A DNA stretch of 64,000 bases from Cymbidium sinense. Its lineage: Eukaryota; Streptophyta; Magnoliopsida; Asparagales; Orchidaceae. Within the stretch, counting starts at the first letter, position 1; the number at the start of each line of letters is the position of its first letter. Below, in pieces: positions 33,551 through 45,104 of the stretch. Location of the stretch: assembly GCA_021442155.1 (NCBI GenBank), contig CM038220.1, positions 76,867,817 to 76,931,816 on the forward strand, written 5' to 3'. The position numbers were made by a program, and so were the translations under genes. The notes under the pieces were generated by a model. That model did not search any database, was not told the origin of the DNA, and saw nothing but the letters and a program-made list of their open reading frames with translations.

Positions 33551-36500
33551 TTCCATTCATGAAATCTTCTCTTCTTTCGAAGTGTTGTTTGCTTATCTTG
33601 TGAATTCACCGTGACGTGTTTAGGGTAGGTGTAAGAGTCCCCCAGTGGCATCCTATCCCTCTTTCACAACTCAAACACAATCTCTCAGTACTTTTATAAT
33701 AGGTGTAATAGAACCAGAGAGGTGTCCTATTTCGATTAGCATAACTAAGTTAGGTGTGAGAGAACCCAAGCAGCTTCCTTTCTTAGTGGGAATTCTTGTT
33801 ACCATCCTGTGGCATCATTTCATACCCCTGATGTTTTAAGGTAGGTGTAAGATCCCCTTCCCATTTCTTTTAACACATGCACAACAATAAACACAAATCT
33901 TTTGTCTCAAGCTATTTTGATGTAGCAAGCCCCTGGCACTCACTCATTAGTCGCTTCTAGGTCCCATCATGCTACCTCGCTAGTATGTCACTCTAGTGAT
34001 CATTTGTTAGAAGATGTGAGTCCTCGTGCTTTCTTCCTAACTTGATCATTACAAACCAATGAGTGGCTTGTTAGTATGGTAGTCTTCACCGCCCAACCAG
34101 TAAGCCACCTCATGCTGACTTTATTTAAGAAGATGTGAGTCCCCATGCTTTCTTCTTGAACTAGCCATTATGTTATAAGTAGGTTGAGTATATTTGATGC
34201 TTAGGATAAGTCCTCCAGAGGCTCCTTTCCTCTTGACTACTTGGAGTTGATCTAAGTCCCCTAGTGACATTCACTCAGTAGTCGCCCTAGGTCGAATAGA
34301 ACCTATCAAGATGAAGATAGACTATCCTAATAGTCAATTTTGCTATAAGAGGATGTGAGTCTCTGAGCTTTCTTCCTATGATGATTGTTGCAAATTGACG
34401 GGCACCTTCGGTTGGCTGATGTTCGCTATGCTGACAACGACTCACCTGATGAGTACACTGCTCTTGGTAGACATGTGTCACATGCTTTCTCCTTGAGTTA
34501 GACACTGAATACCTATTAAATTTATGACTAGCCATGTCATTTTCTCTAGGGTGTTGGATTAAGCCTTTACCAGCCCCATCCCCTGTGGGCACTCTATTTG
34601 GATCAAGTCCTTTACGACCCCATTTAGACACTACCCAGGTTACTTTTAGATTGGACAGTTCCCCTCTCCTGGTAACCACCCCCGTGGTTTGAGAATTTGT
34701 TCAGCCTTCAGTAAAGTTGAGATAGGTCTAGGCTAATATAAGCTCCTTCTCAGTTTGACCCCTCATAAACTAACAGGGTCCACGATAAAACAAATAAACA
34801 AACTAAAATAAATAAAATAAACAAAACTAATTAGCATGTGGATTATGAATTCAAGCTCCCAAAGGGCCCCTTTTCCCAACCAGGCATCCTATTTTTAGGG
34901 CAGTGTCAGTAGAACTCCCTATAGGAATTGCCTAACTACTTGAGTTGAAATAAATCCCCTAGTTGGTAGTCACTCAGTAGTTGCCTTTAGGTTGGGTTCA
35001 ATCTATTTTTCCACAAGAAGGTAACCCGGCAGTCATTTCACTTTGGAAGATGTAAGATTATGATGCACTCTTTCTAGCATGATTGTTGCAAATCGATAGG
35101 CAACCCTTGGTCGGGTTCAATTTATTGCCCAAAGCAACTAATCACCCCAGTGGTCTTTTCTAGTGGAAGATGTGAGTCCCTGAGCTTTCTTCCCTTCAAT
35201 TGATCATTGCAAACCGAAAGACACTCCTTTGGTTGAATAATTCTCCCATCGTCAGGAAGTTACTCCATTTGGTTTAGTAAATCTGAGATAGGTCTACACT
35301 TCTATATGCTCCTTCTCAGTGTGATCCATCGCAAACTGATAGAATCCATCAAAACTAAAAATGAAATTAAGCTTTAACTATCTTTGAGCTGATTTAAGTC
35401 CCCCAACAGCATTCACTCAATAGTCAGCCCAAGGTCGAGTTTGATTTGTTGTCCAAAGCAACTGATCATCCCATGGTTCCTTTTTTCTAGAAGATATGAG
35501 TCCCCGTGCTTTCTTCTTATGACTTGACCATTGTGTACCAAAAGTCATTTCTTCTTGGTTGGATAGCCCTACCTTGTGGTTGGTAGACTACTCTCTTTGA
35601 ATTGGTATATCTGAGTTAAGTCTAGGCTTCCATGACCCCTACTCAGTGCGGTTCATCACAAACCTATGGGATCCATCATAAACAAACTAACTAACTTAAA
35701 AAAATGAAATCAATCTTGTCTATCTTTGACTCTATCTAAGTCCCCCAATGGCATTCACTCAACAGTCAGCCCTAAGTTGGGTTTCAATCTGTTGCCTTGC
35801 TAATAGATTACCCCAGCAACTGATCTTTACTTGGAGGATGTAAGTCTACTATGCTTTCTTCCTATTACAGCTGCTGCATACTGAAAGGCATCCCTTTGGC
35901 TGGTTAGTCCTATTATATGCTTAGTGGACTACCCTTTTGGATTGGTAAATCTAAGTTAGGACTTAGCCTCCATGGATCCTATTTAGTACAACCCATTACA
36001 AATAAATAGGGTTAATTTAAAAATTCAAACCTAACAAAAATTGTTGTGCAGTTGATGAACTGGAGAAGTAGAATTTTCAGAAGGTTTGCCAAAAGGAAAG
36101 GATAATGGTTCTTCTCTTAAAGGAATGGATGGCTCAAACTCATTTGGAACATTGGAGCTGAAATAACTCAAGAAATAGTTGATTTAGCAATGAGAGATCT
36201 AGCCTTGTAAGGTTATTCGTCGATTGATGAAGCTATCACTGCATTAAAACAAGGAAAGGTCTGATTCAAATGCGTGATAAATTTTTCTATTATGTTTGTG
36301 AACTCAACCTCTCCCCCAGTGGAGATCTCTCCTTGGTGAGATTCAAATCAAATCAAACCTTTCATCTCCTTGTAGATGACTTGAACTTTCTTCCCTAGTG
36401 GAAGGTTCACACTCTATCCCTTAGTGGATTTATTTCCACTCTCTTATGTCTTGGACATAAGTAGAACCACATTGCACTAAGCTCTGGATTCTTTCTTTTT

Positions 36501-36623
36501 CTTGGCTTAAGGATAGATTATTTCTATTAGTGCTTGTGACCTTTTGATGTTGTTTATCATTTCAGTCAACACCAATACGTGCAGTGTTCCTGGTCAGTCA
36601 CACCACACCTATTGGGCGCCATT
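33551..36623 (+). repeat. 3' UTR of P1 with tandem repeats
   Basis: 33,600-33,860 holds short units built on TAGGTGTAAGAG and CCAGTGGCATCC. 33,930-36,010 holds about five or six diverged units of about 350-400 bp sharing CATTCACTCA(G/A)(T/C)AGTC, GAAGATGTGAGTCCC, TGCTTTCTTC, CAAACTGATAG and TCCATC. The end (36,300-36,623) has CTAGTGGAAGGTTCACAC phrases and finishes CACCACACCTATTGGGCGCC just before the LTR. It matches 10,300-11,789 except for an insertion at 36,041-36,300. No protein is encoded. Confidence 0.8.
36041..36300 (+). other. Insertion in P1 3' UTR, possibly captured exon
   Basis: About 260 bp absent from the collinear 3' UTR of element 1. It starts with an acceptor-like TTGTTGTGCAG and the coding-like part ends AAGGAAAG followed by GTCTGA (36,258/36,259), donor-like. 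One frame reads GAEITQEIVDLAMRDLAL, a stop, then GYSSIDEAITALKQGK (36,154-36,258). I do not recognise the protein. A transduced host exon is an inference from borders and composition only. Confidence 0.35.
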
Positions 36624-36989
36624 TGTTGACCTCATTTTTAGAATGAGCTCTCAATAGCTCCATCTTAGGCTTAGGATTCCTCTTAGACTTTAAGACTTCC
36701 TTAGTCTTAAGACACATCTAGTGATTAGGTGGACACTCTCCCCTAGCCCTAGATGACTTAGAAGAGTTAGCTATAGGAATAGGTCATGCCTTAGAGGAGT
36801 TAGAAAAATTTCCTACCCTTTAGCTTAAATCATTCCTCACTTTCCTTCTTTCAAGTAAAAATCCAAATCAATTATATTTGATTTTATCAAACTCAAATCA
36901 ATTCCATGATTGAAATCTTTGATTTTCAATCCATGAATGAAACCCATGATCAAAATCCATCAAAGTTCCTAAGTTCAAATTTTCTAAGT

Positions 36990-37700
36990 CCTTAACCCTT
37001 TCTTAAGGACTTAGCCAAAATTATGATCAAAACCCATTCAAATCTTTGAGATTTTTTTATGATCAATTTATATTCTCATTTATATTCACATATATAAATG
37101 AAGTATAAATTCAAACCCATTAAATCAAATTCAAAATTCCAAATCAATTCATGAAAATTTTCTAAATTCCTTTAATTTTCCATTAAAGGACTTAGTTAAA
37201 ATCAACTCTAAACCTTGATCAAACCTATTCAAATCCTTGTGATTTTCTCAAAATGTATTTATATCCTCATTTATATTCTCATATATAAATGAAATATAAA
37301 TATAACTCAATCAAATCAAACCCTCAAATTAAATTTCAAATTTAAAATGCTTGAAATTCCCTTAAATCCCTTAATTTTTCATTAATGGATTTAACCTAAA
37401 CTTTGATCAAAACTTTTCAAACTCATGAGATTTTCTTAAAACCTATTTTTTATTCTCATTTATATTCTGATATATCAATGAAATATAAATATAAATCAAT
37501 CAAATCCAATCTAAAAATTAAATTTCAAATTAAAAATTCCTTTAAATTCCTTTAAATTCCCTTTAATGGATTTAACCCAAATCATGATTAAACTCTTTCA
37601 AATTCTTGAACTTTTCTCATGATCAATTTATATTCTCATTTATATTCACATATATAAAAGAAATATAAATCCAAACAATCAAAACCAACTCCAAAAATCA
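36990..37700 (+). repeat. TATA-like tandem repeat in L3, four units of 180-191 bp
   Basis: TATTCTCATTTATATTC-like text recurs at 37,071, 37,262, 37,451 and 37,631, each followed by ATATATAAATGAAATATAAA-like sequence. Copy number varies among LTRs: about four in L4, three in L6, two to three in L2 and two in L1. Repeated TATA-like units in U3 could act as promoter modules. This is inference. Confidence 0.7.
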
Positions 37701-38029
37701 AACTCAAATCCACTCAAAATCAAATCTAATCCTTTCAAGCCAAAATCTTGAACTTAGCCAAAATCAATTCAAATCAAGCCAAACTCTTGATTTTCTCTCA
37801 TGGTTCAATCAACCCTATAATCATGAGCTCATATATAAATCCAAACCTCAATCACTCAATCAAAACCCAAATCAAAAAATCAAACCCAAGACCCCTTCAT
37901 ATTCTTCCTTTGAATATGAAATTTTCAAATGAATCAAAATCCATTTGACTTTAATTCACTTGTAAATGAATTTATATTTCAATCATAAGTCCATATACAA
38001 AATCAATCAACTTCAAATCAAGCTTTGGC

Positions 38030-38880
38030 CAAGCCATTTGACCCACTTAGGCTCACTTGACCCAAAGTGTCCTAAAGTACCCTTATGAGCCAACTTTTGA
38101 TCCTAACCAAATTAGATTGAACCAAACTCATATATCCCTCTCATCATGATAAAAAATCATCATGGGATGATCAATCAATCAAATTGGGTAAAACCAAGCC
38201 AAACCTAAGGGTTGACCAAGTCAATACTTAACCTAAAATAAAACTTTACATAGCCAAATTCCACCATAGGATAAATTGATTGAATCCATTGATCTAAGTA
38301 CACTCGTGACCTATGTTTGAACTTGACCAAGCCAACATTTGAGCCTAACCTAACCCAATTGGCCCACTTGACCCAAGTTGACCCATTTTGACCTAAAGGG
38401 ATAAAATGTGTCAAAACTTTATCTAAGCCAAATTGATTGAAACCAATGGGTCAAGTCCATTCCAAATCACTTGTGGAACATGACCAAAGCCTCAATTAGC
38501 TAACTAGACCCAACCTAGCCCAATTGACCTTAGACCCAACATGACCTAAAGGGGTCATGCTGAGCCAAAATTGAACCTAAACCAAATTGATTGGAAACAA
38601 AGATACCAATCCACTCCATATGACTAACCTAACCTAAACCTACCCTTGATCTAACCCAAATAGGTCAAATGGGTCAAATAGGTGAACTTGACCCATTTGA
38701 CCTAAATGAGTCATATGAGCCAAAACCAAATCTAGACCAAATTGAACCAAACCAAAGGCACAAAAATATTTCAAATGATCATATGAACTTGAGCCAACCA
38801 TTGGTTTGACCCAATTTGACCCATTGGTCAACTTGACCCAAGTTGACCCAGTTTAACCTAAATGGGTCAATATGAGCCGA
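38030..38880. promoter_or_regulatory. TTGACC/GGTCAA-dense block in L3
   Basis: Between 38,640 and 38,880 alone I count ten TTGAC or GTCAA cores, many as TTGACC(C/T), some as back-to-back GGTCAACTTGACC. The block sits upstream of the U3 palindrome. TTGAC(C/T) is the W-box core of WRKY transcription factors. Confidence 0.5.
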
Positions 38881-39312
38881 ACCCTATCAAATGGATTCCA
38901 AATCCATTGAAACTTGGCCAAACCTATTTTCTCAACATACTAAACATACCCAAATTGAAAAATAGCGAAATGACCATTTTACCCCTATGCCATAGAATAA
39001 ATTTTGGCCTAGCCCATGGATATTTTGGTCATACCCTCATCACAACCGCTTGAGGCTTTCCTAAAAGCTCAAAGGGACTTAGTGATGAGTGGTGCACCCA
39101 ACCCAATGAGTTTGGGTCAGCCCATTTGACCCATGGACCAAACCCAACCACCTATGGAAAAATTCAATTTTCCCCTCCTAAGCTCAATTCAAGCACATGG
39201 GGAGTTGGCATTCCACTCCTCTAGCCAAACCGACCATGTGCATTGATCTAACAGCCTAGACAACCCACTCGATCAAAATGACAAGCTCATTATCGGCCGA
39301 TCGATTGCCATA

Positions 39313-39331
39313 GAGGGAGATATACTCCCCT
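39313..39331. promoter_or_regulatory. Conserved U3 palindrome, L3 copy
   Basis: GAGGGAGATATACTCCCCT here. The perfect form, GGGGGAG-ATATA-CTCCCCC, is at 58,336-58,354 (L6) and 45,966-45,984 (L4), with a near form at 13,994-14,013 (L2). It lies about 2.5-2.7 kb from the LTR start in each copy, at the end of the TTGACC block. It may be a promoter-proximal or structural element. Confidence 0.55.
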
Positions 39332-42300
39332 TAATTCACTGAAATCTTTATTCACACTTGATCAATTAGAGCCTAGGAACTCTTAACAATCACCAAAGAG
39401 CTTTCCCAAGGTCCCTAGAGAGAATTTGGGTTCTTTATTCTTTGATTTTGCAGAGTGCAAAACAGGGGAGGTCCATTGAAGAGCCAACTTTTTCTATACT
39501 TAATGTCCTTCCAATTCCTCTTGCACACTTGATCTAGGAGCTAAGTCGAATTGGCCCAAGCTTTCTCTAAAGTTCTAGAGGCAAGGGAGAGCTCAATTCA
39601 ATCAAAGCCGCAAAGGGATTGAAGATAAGTTGGTCCACCCATTCATCCACTCAACCTCAAGGCCTAAGAACTTCAACAGGGCTTCGTCTCCACTAAACGA
39701 AGCTACCTCATCGATATCGAGCACCGGTGATCACCTCCGGCAAGGTTAGTGATTTTTTGACCACTTAGATTAGGAGGTGTTGGTCCTTTGTGAAAGAAAT
39801 TTTCATTGGATGTAAAATCAACTGTTGGATTGGCTGCTCTACTCCTCTAGATGGTGTGGGTTGAGTCTTGAATGATTCTATGCTAGATCAGGCTCGGATC
39901 TCCCCTTGGATCATGGACGGTCTCCATTCATCCTCAGGGAAGAACTTGACCCATCTCAACCATCCATCTGCACATTTTAAATGGACGACTAAGATTATTA
40001 GTCACATTTTATAAATCCCTTATCTATTTTAAGCAAGAATCCTTAGCCGATCTTTGATTGACCGAGGATATTTGCACCGCCTCCTCGATTTGACATTTAA
40101 GTGGATGGCTCCATGACTCATGTAAAGCATAACCGTCAACCGGTCGCGTGAGATAAGTAGGGATTAGTTAGGGATATTAATTAATTCCTAATTAATTCAA
40201 AAATCTTTTAAAAATTATAACTCTTTCAAGAAAAATAAAAAAATATAAGGAAAAATGATATGGATAGATAATTTCATCTAGAATATTTTAAAAATATTTT
40301 CAATGGATTTTAAATTCCCCTTTTCTCTGAATTTAGGTTTCTTTAAGAATTTTAATTAGCTAATTATTCTCTAATTAAGTAACCAATTGATCTCAAACTT
40401 CTTTTTAGGAGATGACTTCTGCCTCCCATAATTTTTTGAGATTTATTGAGGCCTTAATTGGGAAAATTGCTAGCTCATTATCTAATTACCCCTTCTTATA
40501 ATTAAGGGTAATTAAGGCATGATTAGTGGATTTACCCTATGATTAAGTTTGATTTAGGTTAGATCTAGTGAATAGGGGCTTTATGAAATAATTTTAGAGC
40601 ATTCCCCCTAAGCTATTCCCTAAACCCCCTTTTCTTTCCTTAATCCCTTCTTAATTAAGGGTTAATTCATCCCTTTAAACAATTTTCAAAAATTCTAAAA
40701 AGTTCCAGAACTTAATTAATCTACCTTGGGTAGATGCTTAGGTGTTAAATATCCTAAGTCTAATTAAGGAAATTAAAACCCCTTTCATAAGTATGAAGGG
40801 GTGTTTTAAAAGTAGTTGAGTTAAACCCCTTAGCTTAATTAACTTTAATAGTGAGCCAAATTGCATTAGGCCTTTTCATTATGACGTGCATTACAAATTT
40901 AAATACCTTATGGGTTTTATGTCATCTTCTTGGCTCATAATTATTTAGTTAATTTTTCTAAGGTGGTGTAGATAAGGATTAATTAAACCACTTAATTCAT
41001 ACTCTAACCTAATCAACACTTTATAATGGATTTTTTGAAAATTAAACAAAAATATAAAATACATGTGGGAATGGGTTAGGAATAGAAAACACATCTCACC
41101 TTTTCAAAATTAAATCAAACTTTAAATCAAATAAAAATTATTTTGAAATTCACTTTGATTTATTCTAAATTGTCTTATTCTTTAAGAATCTCTTTAGGAT
41201 TGAATTAAAGTGAGTTTGTTTACATGTTTTCATTGCTTTAGATCTTTCCCAGCATGTTAAGTTGTATTTCATGTGATTCATGCATTCATAATTTCATGTT
41301 TCAAATTCTAAAGTGAAAATTGTTTACTTTATGTCAAATGTGCATGTGTTGGCTAAAGTAAAATATGAGTGACTATTATCACTACTAAATCCAAAGTACT
41401 TTCAAAACCTATAAGTGAAACATCAAATTTTAAAGTGTGCTATTCTTATACTTTAATTATAAGCTTTCATGTGATAGATTATAAAGTCATGTGTAGTGTA
41501 GCCTTTTCTTCCTTTCTTATGTTAGCATAGTTTTGAATAAGGATTAGTAAGATGTAGGGTTCATTTGAAAAGAACCTAACCGTTACTTAATTATATATCC
41601 TATTCATCCTTATGCCATCATCTAAGAAGGATTGCCTACACTTGCATGAATAAATTCCTAAACAAAAATAAATCTACTAAACAACTTCTACATATTTCTT
41701 CTCCATTTCATTTCTTTTGTATGCATGTTTGTACTTAAGGAAAGTGGTATATTAGTCTGGACAACCCTGAGGTTGCAAGACTTTAAGTAGCCCTAAGTAG
41801 GTCTTGTGCCTTATACCTCTAGTTAACAATGGCGCCGTACTCACTTATGCCTTTCTTACTTTCATGCATGTATGTGAAATTTTGGATAAAGAAAACCTTT
41901 TCTACTTAAGAAAAATCATGCATATTCAACTTCTAAATTTTCTTAAAATATATTACTTAGCATGCATCCTAAAGTGTGTTATCTATTCTCATTTGCATGT
42001 ATAGATATGCTTAGGGTCCACCTATGTGTATGTTATATATGTTGGGAAAGAAATGAAGTAATGTGTGTTATGTAAATTTTGATTCATTTTATTTAATCTT
42101 AAAATGTCTTTCTTTTTGAATAGGTTTGTTTTTGGTTTATCTAAACTTAAGATTGATTAAAATATGTAATCAAAACATTCACCTAAATGAAATTAAAATG
42201 TGAACATACATGAGAAATTACTTAAGGATTAGGGAAGGAAAGAGAAGTTCCTTTCTCTTTCCCTCTCTTTATAACTTAGTAATTAATTATAAGTTTCACT

Positions 42301-42950
42301 CAAATCAAACTAAAACATGAAATAAAAATAACCCAAAAAACTTAAATAACTTAAATGAAGCCCTCCTCTAAGTTGAACATGTCCTTCACACTTAGAAAAC
42401 TTGAACCTAAAGTCCTAAGCTAAGCATACCACACAAACCTTCAAAGCACACACATTAGCCTAAGTCACCACTTGTAGCTTTAGGTTTGGCCGGTGCATGA
42501 TTTGATGTTATGTTTTATTTTATGATGAATATTTTAGACTGGATGTTAGGGTGTATGCTTATAGAATGAATGGTAGGATGTGCTTAGTCTAACTATTCTT
42601 TTCTATAGGTGAATGTGCTAAAGGGGCACTATCATAAATAAAAATATAAATACTTCTTACTTGCAGGTGCTTATACCCCTTAGCATAATCCATAGGCTAG
42701 GTGGACTTAGTCACCCATGTGTGGGGTGATAAGTCCAATATACATACTTGGGATTTGTGTGGTGTGATTTGACTAACCTTTGTCTTACAAGTGTTAGTTA
42801 GATTTCCACTTTTCCTTTTCATGTAAAAATTTGTATATTTAGGATTCTGGAATGATTTATTATGGGGGATTAGGATGAGAATTGGTCATAAGATCCCATC
42901 TTATACCCCATGTAAAGCCTTGGAGCATCTACCATCCAACCATCTAAAGG

Positions 42951-43038
42951 AAGAACGAAAGAAGAAAAGAAGAAAGAATGAAAGAAAGAAAGAAGAAAGA
43001 AGAAAGAAGAAAAGAAAAAAGAAGAAAGAAGAACAAAG
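42951..43038 (+). repeat. GA-rich purine tract in L3
   Basis: AAGAA/GAAAG microsatellite-like tract of nearly 90 nt, purely purine over long stretches. Shorter purine-rich versions lie at the same LTR place at 17,650-17,702 and 61,858-61,928. It gives a spurious Lys/Glu/Arg-rich open frame and is not a gene. Confidence 0.85.
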
Positions 43039-44638
43039 TTTGAATACCCTAAGAGCAATGAATTCCTTTGCTTAAACTATAATTTAATTTATTTGTAATT
43101 CGAGTTGTATAAGGGTAGAGCTTAGCTACTCATATTTGATATTTTCGGGTTTGTGCAGTGGTACCCGACCACAAATGGCCATTTATTCTTTTTGCGATTA
43201 GCTTTATAAATTGTTTGATGATTTGTTATATTTTGCATTTAGTGGCATGCTTTTCCTAGTTTCTTCCTTGCTTTATGTATGGTCTGGATGTGGATTAGGC
43301 TCTTTAGAAAAAAATAAATCTTTTACCCAACTTAATAATTTAAACTAAAATTAAACAACTCATAATCTCACCTAAAGCTTAAGATTAAAATCAAGATAAA
43401 AGAATTAGCAACCCCTTAGCTGGATGAGCATTTCTTTATAATATCATGCACAAATGCATCTTATTTCACTCTTGATTGGAGGGCCTCCACCTTTGCCAGA
43501 GAACCCGGCTTGACCTTTAAGGGCCATGGTGGAAACTCACCCCCTACCTTCTCGCTGATTTTGGCCAATAATCTAATTTCTCATGCATTAGTCATAAAAA
43601 TCCTATTAGCCCAAGTCAAAATGATTGTCCAAAAATAAAAATAAAATGAAATTTGAAATGCATTAGATTTAGGTCATTTGAAGCATGTCCCTTTACATGA
43701 TCTAGTCTTTTTAGGGAGTGAGTTTAAGGACTTAGTATCTTTCTAAATAAAAATAGCCAAGCTATCTTGCATACGCATAAAGACTTGCCTACATGTATTT
43801 AAAATCATAGGAGGAGTTAATTGGAAGCCACCCCCACGCAGTTGTAAGTCCAAGCTGTCAGGTTATTTGTCCTCTCTTATGGAGACAAACCAATTACCCA
43901 CGTTTCACCTTAGATTTAGATTGTGCTTCTGACCCTCGCTGAAGCTCCCTAGATTTAGGTTTTGAGGTTATTTTTCTCCTTTGTGGGCCATAGGCATAAT
44001 TCCTCACCTCTTAGGTATTTCCTTAATCTTGTGTTAAGGAATCTAAAGTCCTAAAATTCTAATGAAAAGTGCAACTCAAATAAACTAAATCAATTTCTAA
44101 AATGTAAAGCCCAATTATAAGATAGTTTGAGATGCTCGTTAGGTGTCCTAGCATCGTGAGCATCTTTTACTTATCTCCCACTTTGGCTTTGATAATAACT
44201 CCCTCTTTTGATCAATCCCATTTGATCTTCAAATACAAACCAATCGATTGATAGTCCTTTCTATTAAAATCTTTAGAGACAATGAGCATTTACCTTAATT
44301 AAGAGTTTTCCTAAGGGACCCTGTCCCTTAGGATGTAATTAACTATGGGGGCTTGCCCCTGTAGGAAACTTAATGAACTCAATTTAAAGTGAACCCTGCT
44401 TTACTTTTCCATGTAAAATAGGGGAAGAATCTCTGGTACATATGCAGACCCATCATCCTTATGAGTCCTTATTGAGGTGATTGGTTCCATTAAAGGATGG
44501 TGATTTCTGTCTTTTGAGATAGTACTCTACACTTTGATGACGTATCAGATCATCTGAATAAGTACATCTGTAGATCTATGTGACATCTTATCAAGATAAA
44601 TTTTCCACATATATAATTTTGCCTCTTCTTTCACAACA

Positions 44639-44689
44639 GATTTGAAGGCGACTCTATATGTGTGTGAGAATTTTTCTACTCCATAGCTC
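44639..44689 (+). other. PBS-like remnant after L3
   Basis: GATTTGAAGGCGACTC directly follows the LTR end, compared with GATTTTTCGGGCGACTC after L5, so the first half of the tRNA-Arg-type PBS is visible. The rest diverges, and antisense integrase sequence starts by about 44,690. L3 thus looks like a 5' LTR on its right side and a 3' LTR on its left side. Confidence 0.5.
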
Positions 44690-45104
44690 CACATAGACCT
44701 GAGTGTACCTCAGATATAATGACACGGGCTTCGTGTTTGTCTAAAAAATGTTACCACATTTGGTCAAAGGACCGGCGATACAGGGTGCCATCAACAAGAG
44801 CATAGGAGAGAGCTCTCTATTTCAGTTGATGAGCATGAGATTTCTCTTGAGGTAGTTTACCGGTGTTCAAGTAATCTATGAACGGTTGCCTCCAATGCAG
44901 CTCCTTGTCCATTTTGGCAACGGTAACCTTCCCTTCAAGAGAAAGTCTCTCGATGGATTCTGAATCAATAAGGGATAAGAATTATCTATTTTGTACCCTT
45001 ATTGAAATGGACTCATCTTCCAAGCATTCCAACTCTTTGGCAAGTTTGGCCAAGGCATCTACTACTACATTCTCTGCTCGGGGAACCTTATAGATGGTGA
45101 TGGG
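44690..45104 (-). pseudogene. aRH end and integrase start of M2
   Basis: The minus strand reads ITIYKVPRAENVVVDALAKL (last catalytic Asp of aRH) at about 45,104-45,045, then AKELECLEDESIS and the integrase N-terminal zinc region as far as the EVHSGLC-like text near 44,700. It corresponds to P1 32,065-32,480. It is fused directly to gag by an internal deletion and is broken by frameshifts. Confidence 0.75.

Larger units (their letters stand above)
25759..44638 (+). mobile_element. Element P1: 5'-truncated Tat-lineage retrotransposon
   Basis: Starts abruptly inside the pre-capsid part of gag (equivalent to 53,738 in P2). It continues through capsid, PR, RT, RH, aRH, INT, a 3.1-kb repeat-filled 3' UTR and an 8,015-bp LTR (36,624-44,638). 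It is the most complete coding copy here. A 0.63-kb segment (25,759-26,390) separates the homologous arms of P1 and M1. Frameshifts and stops make it non-autonomous. Confidence 0.88.
36624..44638 (+). mobile_element. L3: complete 8,015-bp LTR of P1
   Basis: Begins TGTTGACCTCATTTTTAG and ends TTCACAACA. In order: TATA-like tandem repeats (about 36,990-37,700), a TTGACC-rich block (38,030-38,880), the U3 palindrome (39,313-39,331), a conserved block with CTCCACTAAACGAAGCTACC and GGTGATCACC (about 39,688-39,735), AT-rich middle DNA (40,150-42,500), an inverted repeat (42,610-42,692), a GA-rich tract (42,951-43,038) and a 3' part shared with all copies. It is collinear with L6 over its whole length. 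It is followed by PBS-like sequence, not by host DNA. Confidence 0.88.

Noticed and set aside
34287..34679. 130-codon minus-strand open frame in the 3' UTR of P1
   Set aside because: It is antisense to the known hypervariable repeats and is not open in the neighbouring repeat units.
39724..39735. GGTGATCACC palindrome as a separate regulatory site
   Set aside because: A perfect 10-mer in L3 and L6 but changed in L2 (GGTGATAGTC). Too short to claim more than part of a conserved LTR block.
42875..43075. Lys/Glu/Arg-rich open frame
   Set aside because: It is the translation of the GA-rich microsatellite tract inside L3.
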